DNA from: Pantoea sp. A4
GTDB taxonomy: Bacteria; Pseudomonadota; Gammaproteobacteria; Enterobacterales; Enterobacteriaceae
Length of the DNA: 64,000 nucleotides
Direction: 5' to 3'
Assembly: GCF_000295955.2 (NCBI RefSeq)
Contig: NZ_ALXE01000021.1
Location: 124,001-188,000, forward strand
Below the pieces are notes generated by a model that was not told the DNA's origin, searched no databases, and saw only the letters and a program-made list of their open reading frames with translations. A program made the translations under genes and the position numbers. Below, piece by piece: positions 18,489 through 26,843 of this stretch. The stretch's first letter is position 1. Every line of letters starts with the position of its first letter.

Positions 18489-19532
18489 TTGACTCTTTAT
18501 CGGAATGTTCTGCTAATGACGCTGGCGATGGTGCTGGTGGGTTGTGATGGTGCCACACCTGCCGTTGAAAACGGCATGGTGCTGGAAGGCAAAACCATGG
18601 GCACTGTGTGGCGCGTAAGCCTGAGTGGGGTCGAGAGCGGACGCCGGGCAGGGCTACAGCAGGCTATTCAACAGCAGTTAGATGCAGACGATCACCAAAT
18701 CTCCACCTGGAAGAGTGATTCTGTCCTGTCGCGCTTTAATCAGTATCAGGGGAGCGAGCCACAGCCTGTCAGTGCCGATATGGCGGATATCGTGACGGAA
18801 GCGCTGCGTATTGGCCAAAAAACGGATGGCGAGATGGATATTACCGTGGGGCCGCTGGTGAATTTGTGGGGCTTCGGCCCGACAAAAGTGCCGACGCATA
18901 CCCCAAGTGATGCGGAGATCGCCGCCGCCAAAGCTAAAACTGGATTACAACATTTACGGGTGATTCAGGGTGTCTCTGGGCAGTGGTTGCAAAAAGATCT
19001 GCCCGGCCTGTATGTTGATCTCTCCACGATGGGGGAGGGTTACGCAACCGATCATCTGGCGCGCTTAATGGAACGCGAGGGGATCACCAATTATCTGGTC
19101 TCGGTTGGCGGAGCGGTGCTAAGCCGGGGGAAAAATCCGTCCGGAAACGCCTGGCGCGTCGCGATCCAGAAACCCACCGATCGTGAAAATGCCGTACAGG
19201 CGCTGGTTGATCTGCAAGGGCACGGCATCAGCACCTCCGGAAGCTATCGCAACTACTATGAGCTGGATGGCAAAAGACTCTCGCATATCATCGATCCTGC
19301 AACCGGACGTCCTATCGAACATCGGTTAGTTTCTGCTACGGTGATCGCCACTACCGCGCTGGAAGCTGATGGCTGGGACACGGGCTTAATGGTGCTTGGC
19401 GAGAAGAGAGCGCAAGCGCTGGCGCTGCGTGAACATCTGGCGGTCTATTTGATCACCAAAGAGGCGGACGGATTCCATAGCTGGATGTCACCGCAGTTCC
19501 GCAACTTTATTATCGAAAATCCGCAGAAGTAG
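18489..19532 (+). CDS. apbE: FAD:protein FMN transferase lipoprotein
   Basis: ApbE attaches FMN covalently to Thr/Ser of flavoproteins such as the RnfG/NqrC subunits, on the periplasmic side. The start chosen is TTG 18489: AGGTGA lies just upstream, and the product then begins with a compact lipoprotein signal ending in the lipobox LVGC (Cys19). Length is 347 residues, against 351 in E. coli. Family motifs include GKTMGTVWRV, MDITVGPLVNLWGFGP, VDLSTMGEGYATD, LVSVGGAV and the metal-binding ALEADGWDTGLMVLG. An in-frame extension back to 18390 has no start support. alkB follows 16 bases later; in E. coli ada would lie between them. Confidence 0.95.
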   Translation: MTLYRNVLLMTLAMVLVGCDGATPAVENGMVLEGKTMGTVWRVSLSGVESGRRAGLQQAIQQQLDADDHQISTWKSDSVLSRFNQYQGSEPQPVSADMADIVTEALRIGQKTDGEMDITVGPLVNLWGFGPTKVPTHTPSDAEIAAAKAKTGLQHLRVIQGVSGQWLQKDLPGLYVDLSTMGEGYATDHLARLMEREGITNYLVSVGGAVLSRGKNPSGNAWRVAIQKPTDRENAVQALVDLQGHGISTSGSYRNYYELDGKRLSHIIDPATGRPIEHRLVSATVIATTALEADGWDTGLMVLGEKRAQALALREHLAVYLITKEADGFHSWMSPQFRNFIIENPQK

Positions 19533-19548
19533 CGGACTGGAGAAGCCG

Positions 19549-20190
19549 ATGCTGGATCTGTTTAGTGGCGAAGAGCCGTGGCAGGAACCGCTGGCCGAAG
19601 GGGCGGTGATTATTCGCCGTCGTGCCTTTGATCAGGGAGAAGCGCTGTTACATGAAATTGCGCGAGTCGCGCAGAGCAATCCTTTTGCACATCGCATCAC
19701 GCCGGGCGGCTATCGTATGTCAGTTGCAATGACTAACTGTGGTGATGTGGGCTGGTCTTCGGATAGTCGCGGCTATCAATACAGTGAAAAAGACAGCCAC
19801 AGTCACCAACCCTGGCCTGCAATGCCGGCCCTGTTTCGCCAGTTAGCGCAGGAAGCGGCGGCAGAGGCCGGTTTTCCGGGGTTTAATCCTGACTCCTGCC
19901 TGATTAATCGCTACGCACCTGAGACGAAGCTGACGCTGCATCAGGATAAAGACGAACGGGATCTCCATCAGCCGATTGTTTCGGTCTCACTGGGGTTACC
20001 CGCGGTATTTCAATTTGGTGGTTTTGAACGTGGCGATAGCACGCAAAAGGTCCTGCTGGAACATGGCGATGTGGTGGTTTGGGGTGGGCCTTCACGGCTC
20101 CGCTATCACGGAATTCTGCCGTTAAAAGCGGGCGTACATCCGCTGGCGGGGGCGTTTCGCTACAATCTCACCTTCCGCCGCGCTTTCTGA
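19549..20190 (+). CDS. alkB: DNA oxidative demethylase AlkB
   Basis: Fe(II)/2-oxoglutarate dioxygenase that reverses 1-methyladenine and 3-methylcytosine damage in DNA and RNA. The 213 residues (216 in E. coli) show the iron ligands HxD in LTLHQDKDE and the distal His in RYHGILPL. The substrate lid is TPGGYRMSVAMTNCG and the 2-oxoglutarate-binding arginines lie in the C-terminal FRYNLTFRR. Start ATG 19549 has GGAG eight bases upstream. In E. coli alkB is the second gene of the ada operon; here it directly follows apbE with no ada, so the usual Ada-controlled alkylation response cannot be assumed for this copy. Confidence 0.97.
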   Translation: MLDLFSGEEPWQEPLAEGAVIIRRRAFDQGEALLHEIARVAQSNPFAHRITPGGYRMSVAMTNCGDVGWSSDSRGYQYSEKDSHSHQPWPAMPALFRQLAQEAAAEAGFPGFNPDSCLINRYAPETKLTLHQDKDERDLHQPIVSVSLGLPAVFQFGGFERGDSTQKVLLEHGDVVVWGGPSRLRYHGILPLKAGVHPLAGAFRYNLTFRRAF

Positions 20191-20269
20191 CTCCGGCTAA
20201 ACGATTCTGATTGCGATTCGCGGCTGGCACATTACACTGCTGGCTGTTCTTCTTTAGCCGGATTTTGAC

Positions 20270-21922
20270 ATGGCGCTGCTCAACGTTGTTTTTCGCCAGT
20301 TTCGCTGGCCTTTTCTGGGTGTTATTGCACTGACGCTGCTCAGTGCCGTGGTGGGTATCGGCATGATTGCCTTTATCAACCGTGAAATGATTGTGTCTGT
20401 TAACGGTTCATGGCTGGTTCTGCCACAGTTCCTGTTATTACTGCTGGCGTTAATGGCGGTGACATTGGGCGCGCAGCTAGCGCTGACGCTGCTCGGCCAC
20501 CATTTCGTCTGGCGGATGCGCGGTGAGTTTATCAAACGTATTCTCGATACGCGCATCGCCCGCATTGAACAAATTGGCAGCGCGCAACTGCTTGCCGGAC
20601 TGACCAGCGACGTGCGTGCCATTACTATCGCCTTTGTCCGCCTGCCTGAACTGATTCAGGGTGTCATCATTACCCTTGGCTCTGCGTTGTATCTTGCCTG
20701 GCTCTCGCCACGTATGCTTGCCGTTACCAGCCTGTGGTTAGCGGTCACACTGGTTGGCGGCTGGTTGCTGGTGTCCCGGGTTTACCAGCACATGGCTAAA
20801 CTGCGTGACGTAGAAGACAATCTGTATCGTGATTACCAAACCATCATTGATGGCCGTAAAGAGTTACAGCTTAATCGTCAACGTGCCCAGCAGATTTATG
20901 ACACCGTTTATCAGGAAGATGCGCGCGACTACCGCCACCATATCGTGCGGGCGGATACCTTCCATCTCAGTGCGGTGAACTGGTCAAACATCATGACGCT
21001 GGGTGCGATTGGCATGGTGTTCTTCATGGCCAATACCCTCGGTTGGGCAGATACCGCGGTAGCAGCAACCTATTCATTAACGCTGCTATTTTTGCGCACA
21101 CCACTGCTCTCTGCCGTTGGCGCTTTGCCCACCTTGCTCAGCGCACAGGTGGCTTTCAGGAAGCTCAACACCTTTGATTTGGCACCTTATCAGGCCGAAT
21201 TTACCTCTCCTTCGGCTACCAAAGCCTGGCAAACGCTGGAACTGCGCGATGTCACGTTTCGCTATGGTGAGAATGGATTTGTCGTCGGGCCCGTCAATCT
21301 GACGCTGCAACGTGGCGAGCTGGTGTTTTTGATTGGCGGCAACGGCAGCGGGAAATCGACGCTTGCCCTGTTATTGACCGGGCTATATCAGCCGCTGAGC
21401 GGGACTTTGCTGATTGATGGCAAGGTCTGCGCGAATCAGGATATCGATGGGTGGCGACAACATTTCTCCGCCGTGTTTACCGATGTCCACTTGTTTGATC
21501 GTCTGCTTGGCCCACAAGGCACAGAAGCCGATCCAGCGCTGGTTGAGCAGTGGCTGGTGCGCCTGAAAATGCAGGAAAAGCTCAAGCTTGAGGGCAATCG
21601 GGTGCTGAATCTGCAACTGTCAAAAGGGCAGAGTAAGCGGCTGGCATTGCTGTTAGCCGCTGCGGAACAGCGTGATATTCTGCTGCTGGATGAGTGGGCT
21701 GCCGATCAGGATCCGCATTTCCGCCGTGTGTTTTATCGTGAGCTGTTACCCTGGCTACAGGAGAGTGGAAAAACCGTCTTCGCCATCAGCCATGACGATC
21801 ACTACTTCAGCCATGCCGACCGGTTGTTAGAGATGCGCGAAGGTCAGCTGCATGAGCTGACCGGGGCTGAACGAGAACTAGCCTCACGTGATGCGGTAGA
21901 GCGCACTGACACGGGCTTTTAA
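20270..21922 (+). CDS. yojI: ABC exporter YojI-type (fused membrane and ATPase domains)
   Basis: Half-size ABC exporter of 550 residues, matching E. coli YojI (547), which exports microcin J25 together with TolC and has been linked to cysteine efflux. An N-terminal six-helix domain (first helix [23 protein letters not shown]) precedes the ATPase: Walker [12 protein letters not shown]-loop region [12 protein letters not shown], signature LSKGQSKR (noncanonical K for G, as in E. coli), Walker [14 protein letters not shown] and switch His in AISHDDHYF. Gene order apbE-alkB-yojI matches E. coli apart from ada. The ribosome site is weak. Two hairpins follow the stop. Confidence 0.95.
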   Translation: MALLNVVFRQFRWPFLGVIALTLLSAVVGIGMIAFINREMIVSVNGSWLVLPQFLLLLLALMAVTLGAQLALTLLGHHFVWRMRGEFIKRILDTRIARIEQIGSAQLLAGLTSDVRAITIAFVRLPELIQGVIITLGSALYLAWLSPRMLAVTSLWLAVTLVGGWLLVSRVYQHMAKLRDVEDNLYRDYQTIIDGRKELQLNRQRAQQIYDTVYQEDARDYRHHIVRADTFHLSAVNWSNIMTLGAIGMVFFMANTLGWADTAVAATYSLTLLFLRTPLLSAVGALPTLLSAQVAFRKLNTFDLAPYQAEFTSPSATKAWQTLELRDVTFRYGENGFVVGPVNLTLQRGELVFLIGGNGSGKSTLALLLTGLYQPLSGTLLIDGKVCANQDIDGWRQHFSAVFTDVHLFDRLLGPQGTEADPALVEQWLVRLKMQEKLKLEGNRVLNLQLSKGQSKRLALLLAAAEQRDILLLDEWAADQDPHFRRVFYRELLPWLQESGKTVFAISHDDHYFSHADRLLEMREGQLHELTGAERELASRDAVERTDTGF

Positions 21923-21987
21923 CACGGAGTGGGAAAGCTTAGCGAAAAGGCTTATTGGCGAGATGCACAACGAAAGGACTAAGCTAA

Positions 21988-22029
21988 TTCCAGCCCAGAC
22001 TGAGGTCTGTGCGTCCCTGGAACTTTTTC
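21988..22029 (+). terminator. hairpin downstream of yojI
   Basis: Outer arms TTCCAG (21988-21993) and CTGGAA (22017-22022) enclose an inner CAGAC-TGAG-GTCTG stem (21996-22009), followed by CTTTTTCT. A likely first terminator for yojI, 65 bases after its stop. Confidence 0.5.
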
Positions 22030-22053
22030 TGTCGTCTTGTTGTGTTTCTGTAT

Positions 22054-22086
22054 ACCGGCTCAGCCCACTTGCTGTGCCGGTTTTTT
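22054..22086 (+). terminator. yojI distal terminator
   Basis: ACCGGC (22054-22059) and GCCGGT (22076-22081) with an inner CAGC/GCTG stem, followed by six uridines. It lies across the end of the convergent phosphopantetheinyl transferase gene and could serve both directions. Confidence 0.8.
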
Positions 22087-22803
22087 ATTGGCGTCGTAGG
22101 TGACCAGCGTGATCACATGCTCATTCACTGGCGTAAACGCGGCCTCGAGCAGCGTTCCCCGTGGGAAGTCCGCATTAAAGTGATGCTCCAGTCGCAGCAG
22201 TGCCTTTCCGGCGGGGAGATCGATCTCTACCAGCGCCGCCTGATGAAAATCCATTACCTCGTGCAGTTTAGGCCACAGCGCTTTATACAAACTCTCTTTC
22301 AGTGAAAACAGCAGAGTCGCCCCCTCAGCCAGCGTGAGCGGCAGTGACGCTAAGCGCTGTTGCTCCTCTTGGTTCATCAACATTCTGGCGGTTTCCTGCG
22401 CCGTTTTTTCTGCCATCACATGTTCAACATCCACGCCCACGCACAATGCCTGCCGGGTAACGGCCAGCACCGCGATCCCCTGGCTGTGAGAGAGCGAAGC
22501 ATTGAGATTATCTGGCCAGCGTGGAGAGCGGTCTGGCGCATTGGTTAGCAGGAAATTCGGGTGGCCAAAGTCAGCCAACACATTCCGTACCAGGAGGCGG
22601 CTGGCGAGATATTCCGCTTTGCGTTTATTGACAGCGCGTTGCAGCGTGGCCGGAAGCGGGACAGCAAACTGGGTTAACAGATCGTCGTGGAAATGGGCAA
22701 GATCGAAATGACTTACGGCGATTAAAGGATCGCTTACGCTGCGACTAAAGCCATTAATAAAGCCGCCTGAAAGCAGCTGCTCTGTAGGGGTCGGGTAAAG
22801 CAT
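22060..22803 (-). CDS. 4'-phosphopantetheinyl transferase, EntD-like
   Basis: Transfers the phosphopantetheine arm of CoA onto carrier domains of peptide or polyketide synthases. The 247-residue protein carries the Sfp/EntD family signatures GVDVEHV (Mg2+-binding Asp and Glu) and FSLKESLYKALWP (catalytic KES(x)YK region), plus an N-terminal EntD-type domain with NKRKAEYLASR and SLSHSQGIAVLAV. Start ATG 22803 has CCGGAG five bases upstream. No synthetase, siderophore or ent gene is nearby, so its target lies elsewhere. It may be the EntD orthologue relocated, or a second transferase; sequence alone cannot decide, and the symbol is left blank. Confidence 0.9.
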   Translation of the reverse strand: MLYPTPTEQLLSGGFINGFSRSVSDPLIAVSHFDLAHFHDDLLTQFAVPLPATLQRAVNKRKAEYLASRLLVRNVLADFGHPNFLLTNAPDRSPRWPDNLNASLSHSQGIAVLAVTRQALCVGVDVEHVMAEKTAQETARMLMNQEEQQRLASLPLTLAEGATLLFSLKESLYKALWPKLHEVMDFHQAALVEIDLPAGKALLRLEHHFNADFPRGTLLEAAFTPVNEHVITLVTYDANKKPAQQVG

Positions 22804-22865
22804 TCACGCTCCGGACGGCAGGGTAAAAACCCATTAAACCAGCCGGGAAGCGTAAGGACAAGGTG

Positions 22866-23069
22866 TCACTGGTTAGGTGGGATCGCCATGCCTTTCAGCT
22901 GTACCACAAAATGGTTCTGGTCTTTAACGATGCGAGCACCGCGATCGCACCAGCGAGACGCCAGGCGGAAAAAGTCATCACTACCAATATCATAGGCCAG
23001 TTCGACTTTGCTAATACCTGAATGGAGCAGCTCTTCGGCGTCCTGCAGATTTTTCGCTTTGATAACCAT
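22866..23069 (-). CDS. 67-residue protein, unrecognised
   Basis: Small soluble protein beginning MVIKAKNLQDAEELLHSG at ATG 23069, with GGAAAC about six bases upstream, ending at TAG 22866. It is predicted to be mixed alpha/beta (alternating KVELAYDIGSDDFFRLASRW and RIVKDQNHFVVQLKG), with no membrane segment and two cysteines at most. Codon use resembles neighbouring host genes rather than the AT-rich gene next door. I do not recognise the family. It lies 62 bases upstream of the EntD-like gene on the same strand, so the two may be cotranscribed. Confidence 0.7.
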   Translation of the reverse strand: MVIKAKNLQDAEELLHSGISKVELAYDIGSDDFFRLASRWCDRGARIVKDQNHFVVQLKGMAIPPNQ

Positions 23070-23341
23070 ATCGATGTTTCCATCATTTCTCAGGGACCAT
23101 CAGAATAAGCCTGGAATGTGACGGTTTTGTTTCACTGCGATGAAGTTGTGTCATAAAAACGTCAAAATGTGATCTTGCGCAGAAATGGTTACCGTGATTA
23201 ATCGGTTTATTATATGGCTTATAGAACTTTCTGGAATGTGAAGTTGTACTGTTTTTAGCGTGTTGTATCAGCTTGACGACAGTTTTTTTCAGGCTAGATT
23301 TAAATGGCTACTCATTCTTTCCAATAACAAACGAGGTTTTT

Positions 23342-23668
23342 ATGAAGCTTAAACTTGACACAAATTACCCTGAGTTAGGCGAAAAACTTGAGGCTATCGC
23401 TAAAGATAATAGAGTGGATAATCAGGAGGTTATTAGTTTTTCTATTGAAGCAGATAAACTTGCTAGCGGCCTACAGCTCACTTATAGTCAAAACCTACTT
23501 ACTTCATTCCAGAAAGGTGTTGACGACCTCTCTGATCAGTTACAAAAAATTGGGATTGCGGTACTAAAAAACAAACTGTCGGCTGAAGAGAAAGAGCGAG
23601 TCGATAAGCTAGTACAGTTCCAGCTTGCGCAGCTTATTGTCAATTACAATCGTGTGTTAGGAAAGTAA
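23342..23668 (+). CDS. 108-residue AT-rich hypothetical protein
   Basis: Starts at ATG 23342 (MKLKLDTNYPELGEKLEA) after ACGAGG; an in-frame extension upstream to 23273 has no ribosome site and is not used. The product is largely helical and charged (SDQLQKIGIAVLKNKLSAEEKERVDKLVQFQLAQ), with no signal peptide, membrane helix or cysteine, suggesting a small soluble helical or coiled-coil protein. No family is recognised. Base composition is distinctly more AT-rich than the flanking core genes, and the intergenic DNA on both sides is AT-rich too, a sign of horizontal acquisition. It stands alone between convergent and same-strand neighbours. Confidence 0.75.
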   Translation: MKLKLDTNYPELGEKLEAIAKDNRVDNQEVISFSIEADKLASGLQLTYSQNLLTSFQKGVDDLSDQLQKIGIAVLKNKLSAEEKERVDKLVQFQLAQLIVNYNRVLGK

Positions 23669-23684
23669 ATCAGTTAGGCGTGTA

Positions 23685-23708
23685 AAATTAAAAAATTAAA
23701 AAATTAAA
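23685..23708. repeat. tandem 8-mer repeat
   Basis: Three perfect copies of AAATTAAA in tandem, starting 17 bases after the 108-residue gene stop, with a degenerate fourth copy after. Probably slippage-prone AT-rich DNA with no assigned role. Confidence 0.85.
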
Positions 23709-23821
23709 AAATAATATTGTTTGAAAAATATACCCGGCGGAATTTTATAGATAATCAATTAGAAAGAATGCTAATGCGACAGCAGTGCAATCTTCACCGC
23801 TATCGCATCAAGGCGTAATAA

Positions 23822-24337
23822 TTAAATCTTAGCTTTCAATGCCGAATCAACCAGCCCATCCAGCCACTCCTGGTGACCGTTGAGCATCGGGTTGGGACGC
23901 GTAGCGGCTAATGCTTTGGCGGGTTCACCGTTCTGGGTTTCCTGCGTCAGAATGCGTACGCGGTTATTCGGTAAATCTTCCAGCAGCCATGCATGATGGA
24001 CATCCAGGCGCTCTGGTGTATTTTTCTCACCCGCCCACCCATGCCAGGCGACGCGAGCAGGCTGGCCATCAGCAGCCGGTACATACTCTACAACCTGAGC
24101 TTCAACCGGGAAGCCAAAGGTAGTGAAGTAAAAGCGGACATTATTTTCCAGCTCCGGGCCTTTATTATCATAAAAGCGGATGTCTGCTGAGTTTTTATAG
24201 TAATCCGGCCATAAGAATGGCTGATTGAGGAATGGCCAGACATCTTTAACGCTCAGGCCTGAGATAATCATTTCATTAGAAACGAAGTTATCGCTAAAGC
24301 CCGGAATAAAACCTTCTGGCCAGATAATTGCGTGCAT
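23822..24337 (-). CDS. SRPBCC (polyketide-cyclase/START-like) family protein
   Basis: Soluble 171-residue protein beginning MHAIIWPEGFIPGFSDNF at ATG 24337 with AGGA nine bases upstream. The pattern of an N-terminal strand, then LSVKDVWPFLNQPFLWPDYY, a block of alternating strands (NNVRFYFTTFGFPVEAQVVEYVP) and a long C-terminal helix (GHQEWLDGLVDSALKAKI) fits the SRPBCC ligand-binding fold. Ligand and role are unknown; related proteins bind hydrophobic molecules. It lies directly downstream of a LysR regulator on the same strand, with a 176-base AT-rich gap, so LysR control is possible but not shown. Confidence 0.75.
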   Translation of the reverse strand: MHAIIWPEGFIPGFSDNFVSNEMIISGLSVKDVWPFLNQPFLWPDYYKNSADIRFYDNKGPELENNVRFYFTTFGFPVEAQVVEYVPAADGQPARVAWHGWAGEKNTPERLDVHHAWLLEDLPNNRVRILTQETQNGEPAKALAATRPNPMLNGHQEWLDGLVDSALKAKI

Positions 24338-24513
24338 AGTCAATATCCTGAAATTAAGAGTGGGTCTGAGTGAGATGTCACGTTTACTCTTTTCAACGCC
24401 ACATCTTGCTATGCACACTATTATCAATACTTTCAGATATCAATCAAATTGATATTATTAATATTCAATATAAATACTTTTATATCACAGCGATTTTATC
24501 GGCCCATTTGATG

Positions 24514-25416
24514 TCAGCGCTGGCTTACTTCCACGCATAAAGCGCGGATCCACTGATGGGCCAGATTGCGATGGGTACGTTCATGCCAGGCCATGCTTTT
24601 AGTAAACCCCGGTACTTCCAGCGGCATCGCGACCACGGTCAGGTTGTCTTGTTGACGGACCAGGCGCTGGGGAACCACCGCAATCATATCCGTCCCACGC
24701 AATATTTCGGGCAGAACCAGAAAGCTGTTCACCGACATACCCACATGGCGCGTACGTCCTAATCGCGCCAGCGCTTCGTCGGTTACGCCAGTGAATCGTC
24801 CCTCAAAAGAGACCAGAATATGCTCCTGCTCGCAGAACTGATCCAACGTCAGCGGGGTGGTGGCGTTCGCCAGGGGATGATGATGGCGCATGACGCAAAC
24901 ATATTGCTCTTGATACAGCGCGCGTCCATGCAGTTCGTCCGACGTGGTCGATGGGGTGACCAGAGCCAGATCGACCTCACCGCGTTCCAGCAGGGCAAAC
25001 AGGCGGGTGCTGTCCTCCGCACGGACTGCCACGCGAATGCCGGGCGCGCGTTTTTTTAGCGCACTCATCAACGGGACAATAACCGCCTGTAATGCATAAT
25101 CCGTTGCCATGATGCTGTAGGTCAGTTCTGCGGTTGCCGGATCGAACGTCACGGGTTTTAACAGAACGGAGATATCCGTCAGGATCATTTTGACCGGCAC
25201 AGCAAGTTCGATGGCGCGCAGCGTAGGTGTCATACCGCGCGGTGTGCGAATAAACAGCGGATCGCCAAAATAATCGCGCATCCGGTTCAACATGCTACTC
25301 ACTGCGGGTTGTGTCAGGCCAAGGCGTTGAGCCGCACGGGTCACGCTGCCTTCATCAAGCAGAGCATCCAGTGCTTTTAATAAGTTGAGATCCAGCTTTC
25401 TGATATCATCATTCAT
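24514..25416 (-). CDS. LysR-family transcriptional regulator
   Basis: DNA-binding regulator of about 300 residues. The N-terminal winged helix-turn-helix is clear: LDLNLLKALDALLDEGSVTRAAQRLGLTQPAVSSMLNRMR. The rest is a two-lobed effector domain (DYALQAVIVPLMSALKKRAPGIRV, GEVDLALVTPS). The LDLNLL opening and PAVSSMLNRMRDYFGDPLF are typical of the NodD/NahR-like subgroup. The start is uncertain: ATG 25416 is given, while ATG 25431 and GTG 25434 lie in frame upstream and AGGTG overlaps the latter. The effector and targets are unknown; the SRPBCC gene downstream is the only obvious candidate. Confidence 0.92.
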   Translation of the reverse strand: MNDDIRKLDLNLLKALDALLDEGSVTRAAQRLGLTQPAVSSMLNRMRDYFGDPLFIRTPRGMTPTLRAIELAVPVKMILTDISVLLKPVTFDPATAELTYSIMATDYALQAVIVPLMSALKKRAPGIRVAVRAEDSTRLFALLERGEVDLALVTPSTTSDELHGRALYQEQYVCVMRHHHPLANATTPLTLDQFCEQEHILVSFEGRFTGVTDEALARLGRTRHVGMSVNSFLVLPEILRGTDMIAVVPQRLVRQQDNLTVVAMPLEVPGFTKSMAWHERTHRNLAHQWIRALCVEVSQR

Positions 25417-25660
25417 ACGGATAACGAGCATCACCTATAAAAATAGTTATAGGATACTAGTCATTGGGAACCTGACTGTCTATGGCGGAGTCAGGAGAGC
25501 AAACGCAATGACACCGGGTAACAGGCAGCTACCCGGTGGCACAGGTTTATCAGTTAAGCGCGTAAAACCTCGCCCAATACGGGCGGGGATATAAGCGTGC
25601 AGTCGACTTTTACTGTAAATAATGCCAGTATCTTACACAATTAAATTGTGGTGTGTAAAA

Positions 25661-26791
25661 ATGAAGCGCGCCTATAAATATCGGTTTTACCCAACATCTG
25701 AACAGGTTGAGCTTTTAGCTCAAACGTTCGGCTGTGTGCGTTTCGTCTACAACTCAATCCTGCGCTGGCGTACCGATACTTTCTATGAAAGAAAAGAGAA
25801 AGTGACATACACCAATGCGAGCGCACGACTGACCGCTATGAAAGAAAGCCCTGAGCTTTCATGGCTCAATGACGTTAGTTCTGTCCCTCTGCAACAAGCA
25901 CTACGCCACCAACAATCGGCCTTTGCTCACTTCTTTTCGGGGCGCGCTAAATATCCTGCATTCAAAAGTAAGCACCATAGGCAATCAGCAACCTTCATGA
26001 ATACGGCCTTCAAGTATCGTGACGGCAAGCTGTACATGGCCAAAAGCAAAGCGCCATTGGATATTCGTTGGAGCCGCGAACTGTCTTCAACCCCTTCCAG
26101 TGTCACCATTTCCAAAGACGCATCAGGCCGATATTTCGTGTCCTGCCTGTGTGAATTTGAATCAAAATCACTGCCTGTCTCTGCAAAAACAACGGGCATT
26201 GATGTTGGTTTAACAGATTTGTTCGTCACTGATACCGAATTGAAAACCGGCAATCCCCGCCATACTGCGAAATATGCGAAACGTTTAGCTCTGCTACAGC
26301 GCCGCCTGAGCAAGAAGAAAAAAGGCTCAAGTAACCGCGATAAAGCAAAACAGAAAGTCGCAAAACTTCACGCAAAAATTGCTGATTGCCGTCTGGATAA
26401 CTTGCACAAGTTGTCCCGCAGACTGATCAACGAGAACCAAGTTGTCTGCGTTGAATCCCTGAAAGTGAAAAACATGATCCGCAACCCTAAGCTGTCCAGG
26501 GCGATAGCAGACGCAAGCTGGGGCGAATTCACGCGCCAACTGGAATATAAAGCTGACTGGCATGGTCGAACTTTGGTAGCCGTAGATCAGTTTTTCCCCT
26601 CGTCTAAACGATGCAATAGTTGCGGCTTTACCCTGTCTAAACTGGCGTTAAATACACGTTCCTGGGTATGCCCTGAGTGCAATACTGACCATGACCGTGA
26701 CGTTAACGCCGCTAAAAATATTAAAGCCGCTGGTCTAGCGGTGTTAGCCCCCGTGGAGTCTGTAAACCCTAAATCGCATCAAGCGGCTTAG
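25661..26791 (+). CDS. tnpB: RNA-guided endonuclease TnpB, IS200/IS605 OrfB family
   Basis: 376-residue TnpB, the ancestor type of Cas12, which uses an omega RNA made from the element's right end to cut DNA. ATG 25661 (MKRAYKYRFYPT) is the usual family start. The RuvC triad is intact: Asp181 in TGIDVGLTDLF, Glu265 in VVCVESLKVKNM, and the Asp in the NTDHDRDVNAAKNI motif (Asp347). The zinc finger has Cys318, Cys321, Cys337 and Cys340. There are no frameshifts. The C-terminus (APVESVNPKSHQAA) overlaps the start of the expected omega RNA. The gene is read from its own left end; no TnpA is present. It appears able to be active as a nuclease, though this is inference. Confidence 0.95.
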   Translation: MKRAYKYRFYPTSEQVELLAQTFGCVRFVYNSILRWRTDTFYERKEKVTYTNASARLTAMKESPELSWLNDVSSVPLQQALRHQQSAFAHFFSGRAKYPAFKSKHHRQSATFMNTAFKYRDGKLYMAKSKAPLDIRWSRELSSTPSSVTISKDASGRYFVSCLCEFESKSLPVSAKTTGIDVGLTDLFVTDTELKTGNPRHTAKYAKRLALLQRRLSKKKKGSSNRDKAKQKVAKLHAKIADCRLDNLHKLSRRLINENQVVCVESLKVKNMIRNPKLSRAIADASWGEFTRQLEYKADWHGRTLVAVDQFFPSSKRCNSCGFTLSKLALNTRSWVCPECNTDHDRDVNAAKNIKAAGLAVLAPVESVNPKSHQAA

Positions 26792-26843
26792 GTTGGACTC
26801 TGTGAATTGGGAATCCTCGCCCCTTGGGGCGGGGAGCAGTCAA
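26690..26843 (+). ncRNA. candidate omega RNA (reRNA) of the TnpB element
   Basis: In this family the guide RNA spans the 3' part of tnpB and the right end, and the guide follows the element boundary. Here the scaffold would end in the 9-base-pair hairpin at 26815-26834 and GTCAA at 26843, with the guide read from 26844 onward (AAGGTGAAGTGGTCGC). The 5' limit is approximate and no promoter is claimed. Confidence 0.4.

Larger units (their letters stand above)
25551..26843 (+). mobile_element. standalone IS200/IS605-group (IS1341-like) element
   Basis: An element with TnpB and no TnpA transposase. Each end has a subterminal hairpin of the same sequence: left CCTCGCCC (25568-25575) with GGGCGGGG (25581-25588); right CCTCGCCCC (26815-26823) with GGGGCGGGG (26826-26834). 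The right end finishes GCAGTCAA (26836-26843), as in many IS605-type right ends. The left boundary is a guess: TTTAT at 25546-25550 is a candidate target/TAM motif, which would put the left tip at 25551. No target-site duplication is expected for this family. Without TnpA it would need a transposase supplied in trans. Confidence 0.65.

Noticed and set aside
22895..23086. 63-codon minus-strand frame in another phase of the 67-residue gene
   Set aside because: Overlaps the better-supported frame starting at 23069 and is rich in atypical residues.
23685..23708. Short tandem repeat considered as a CRISPR array
   Set aside because: Units are contiguous without spacers; simple-sequence repeat only.
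25508..25540. ACCGGGTA/TACCCGGT hairpin left of the TnpB element as part of its left end
   Set aside because: It differs from the CCTCGCCC hairpin shared by both ends and lies outside the candidate TTTAT boundary; it may be a separate structure.
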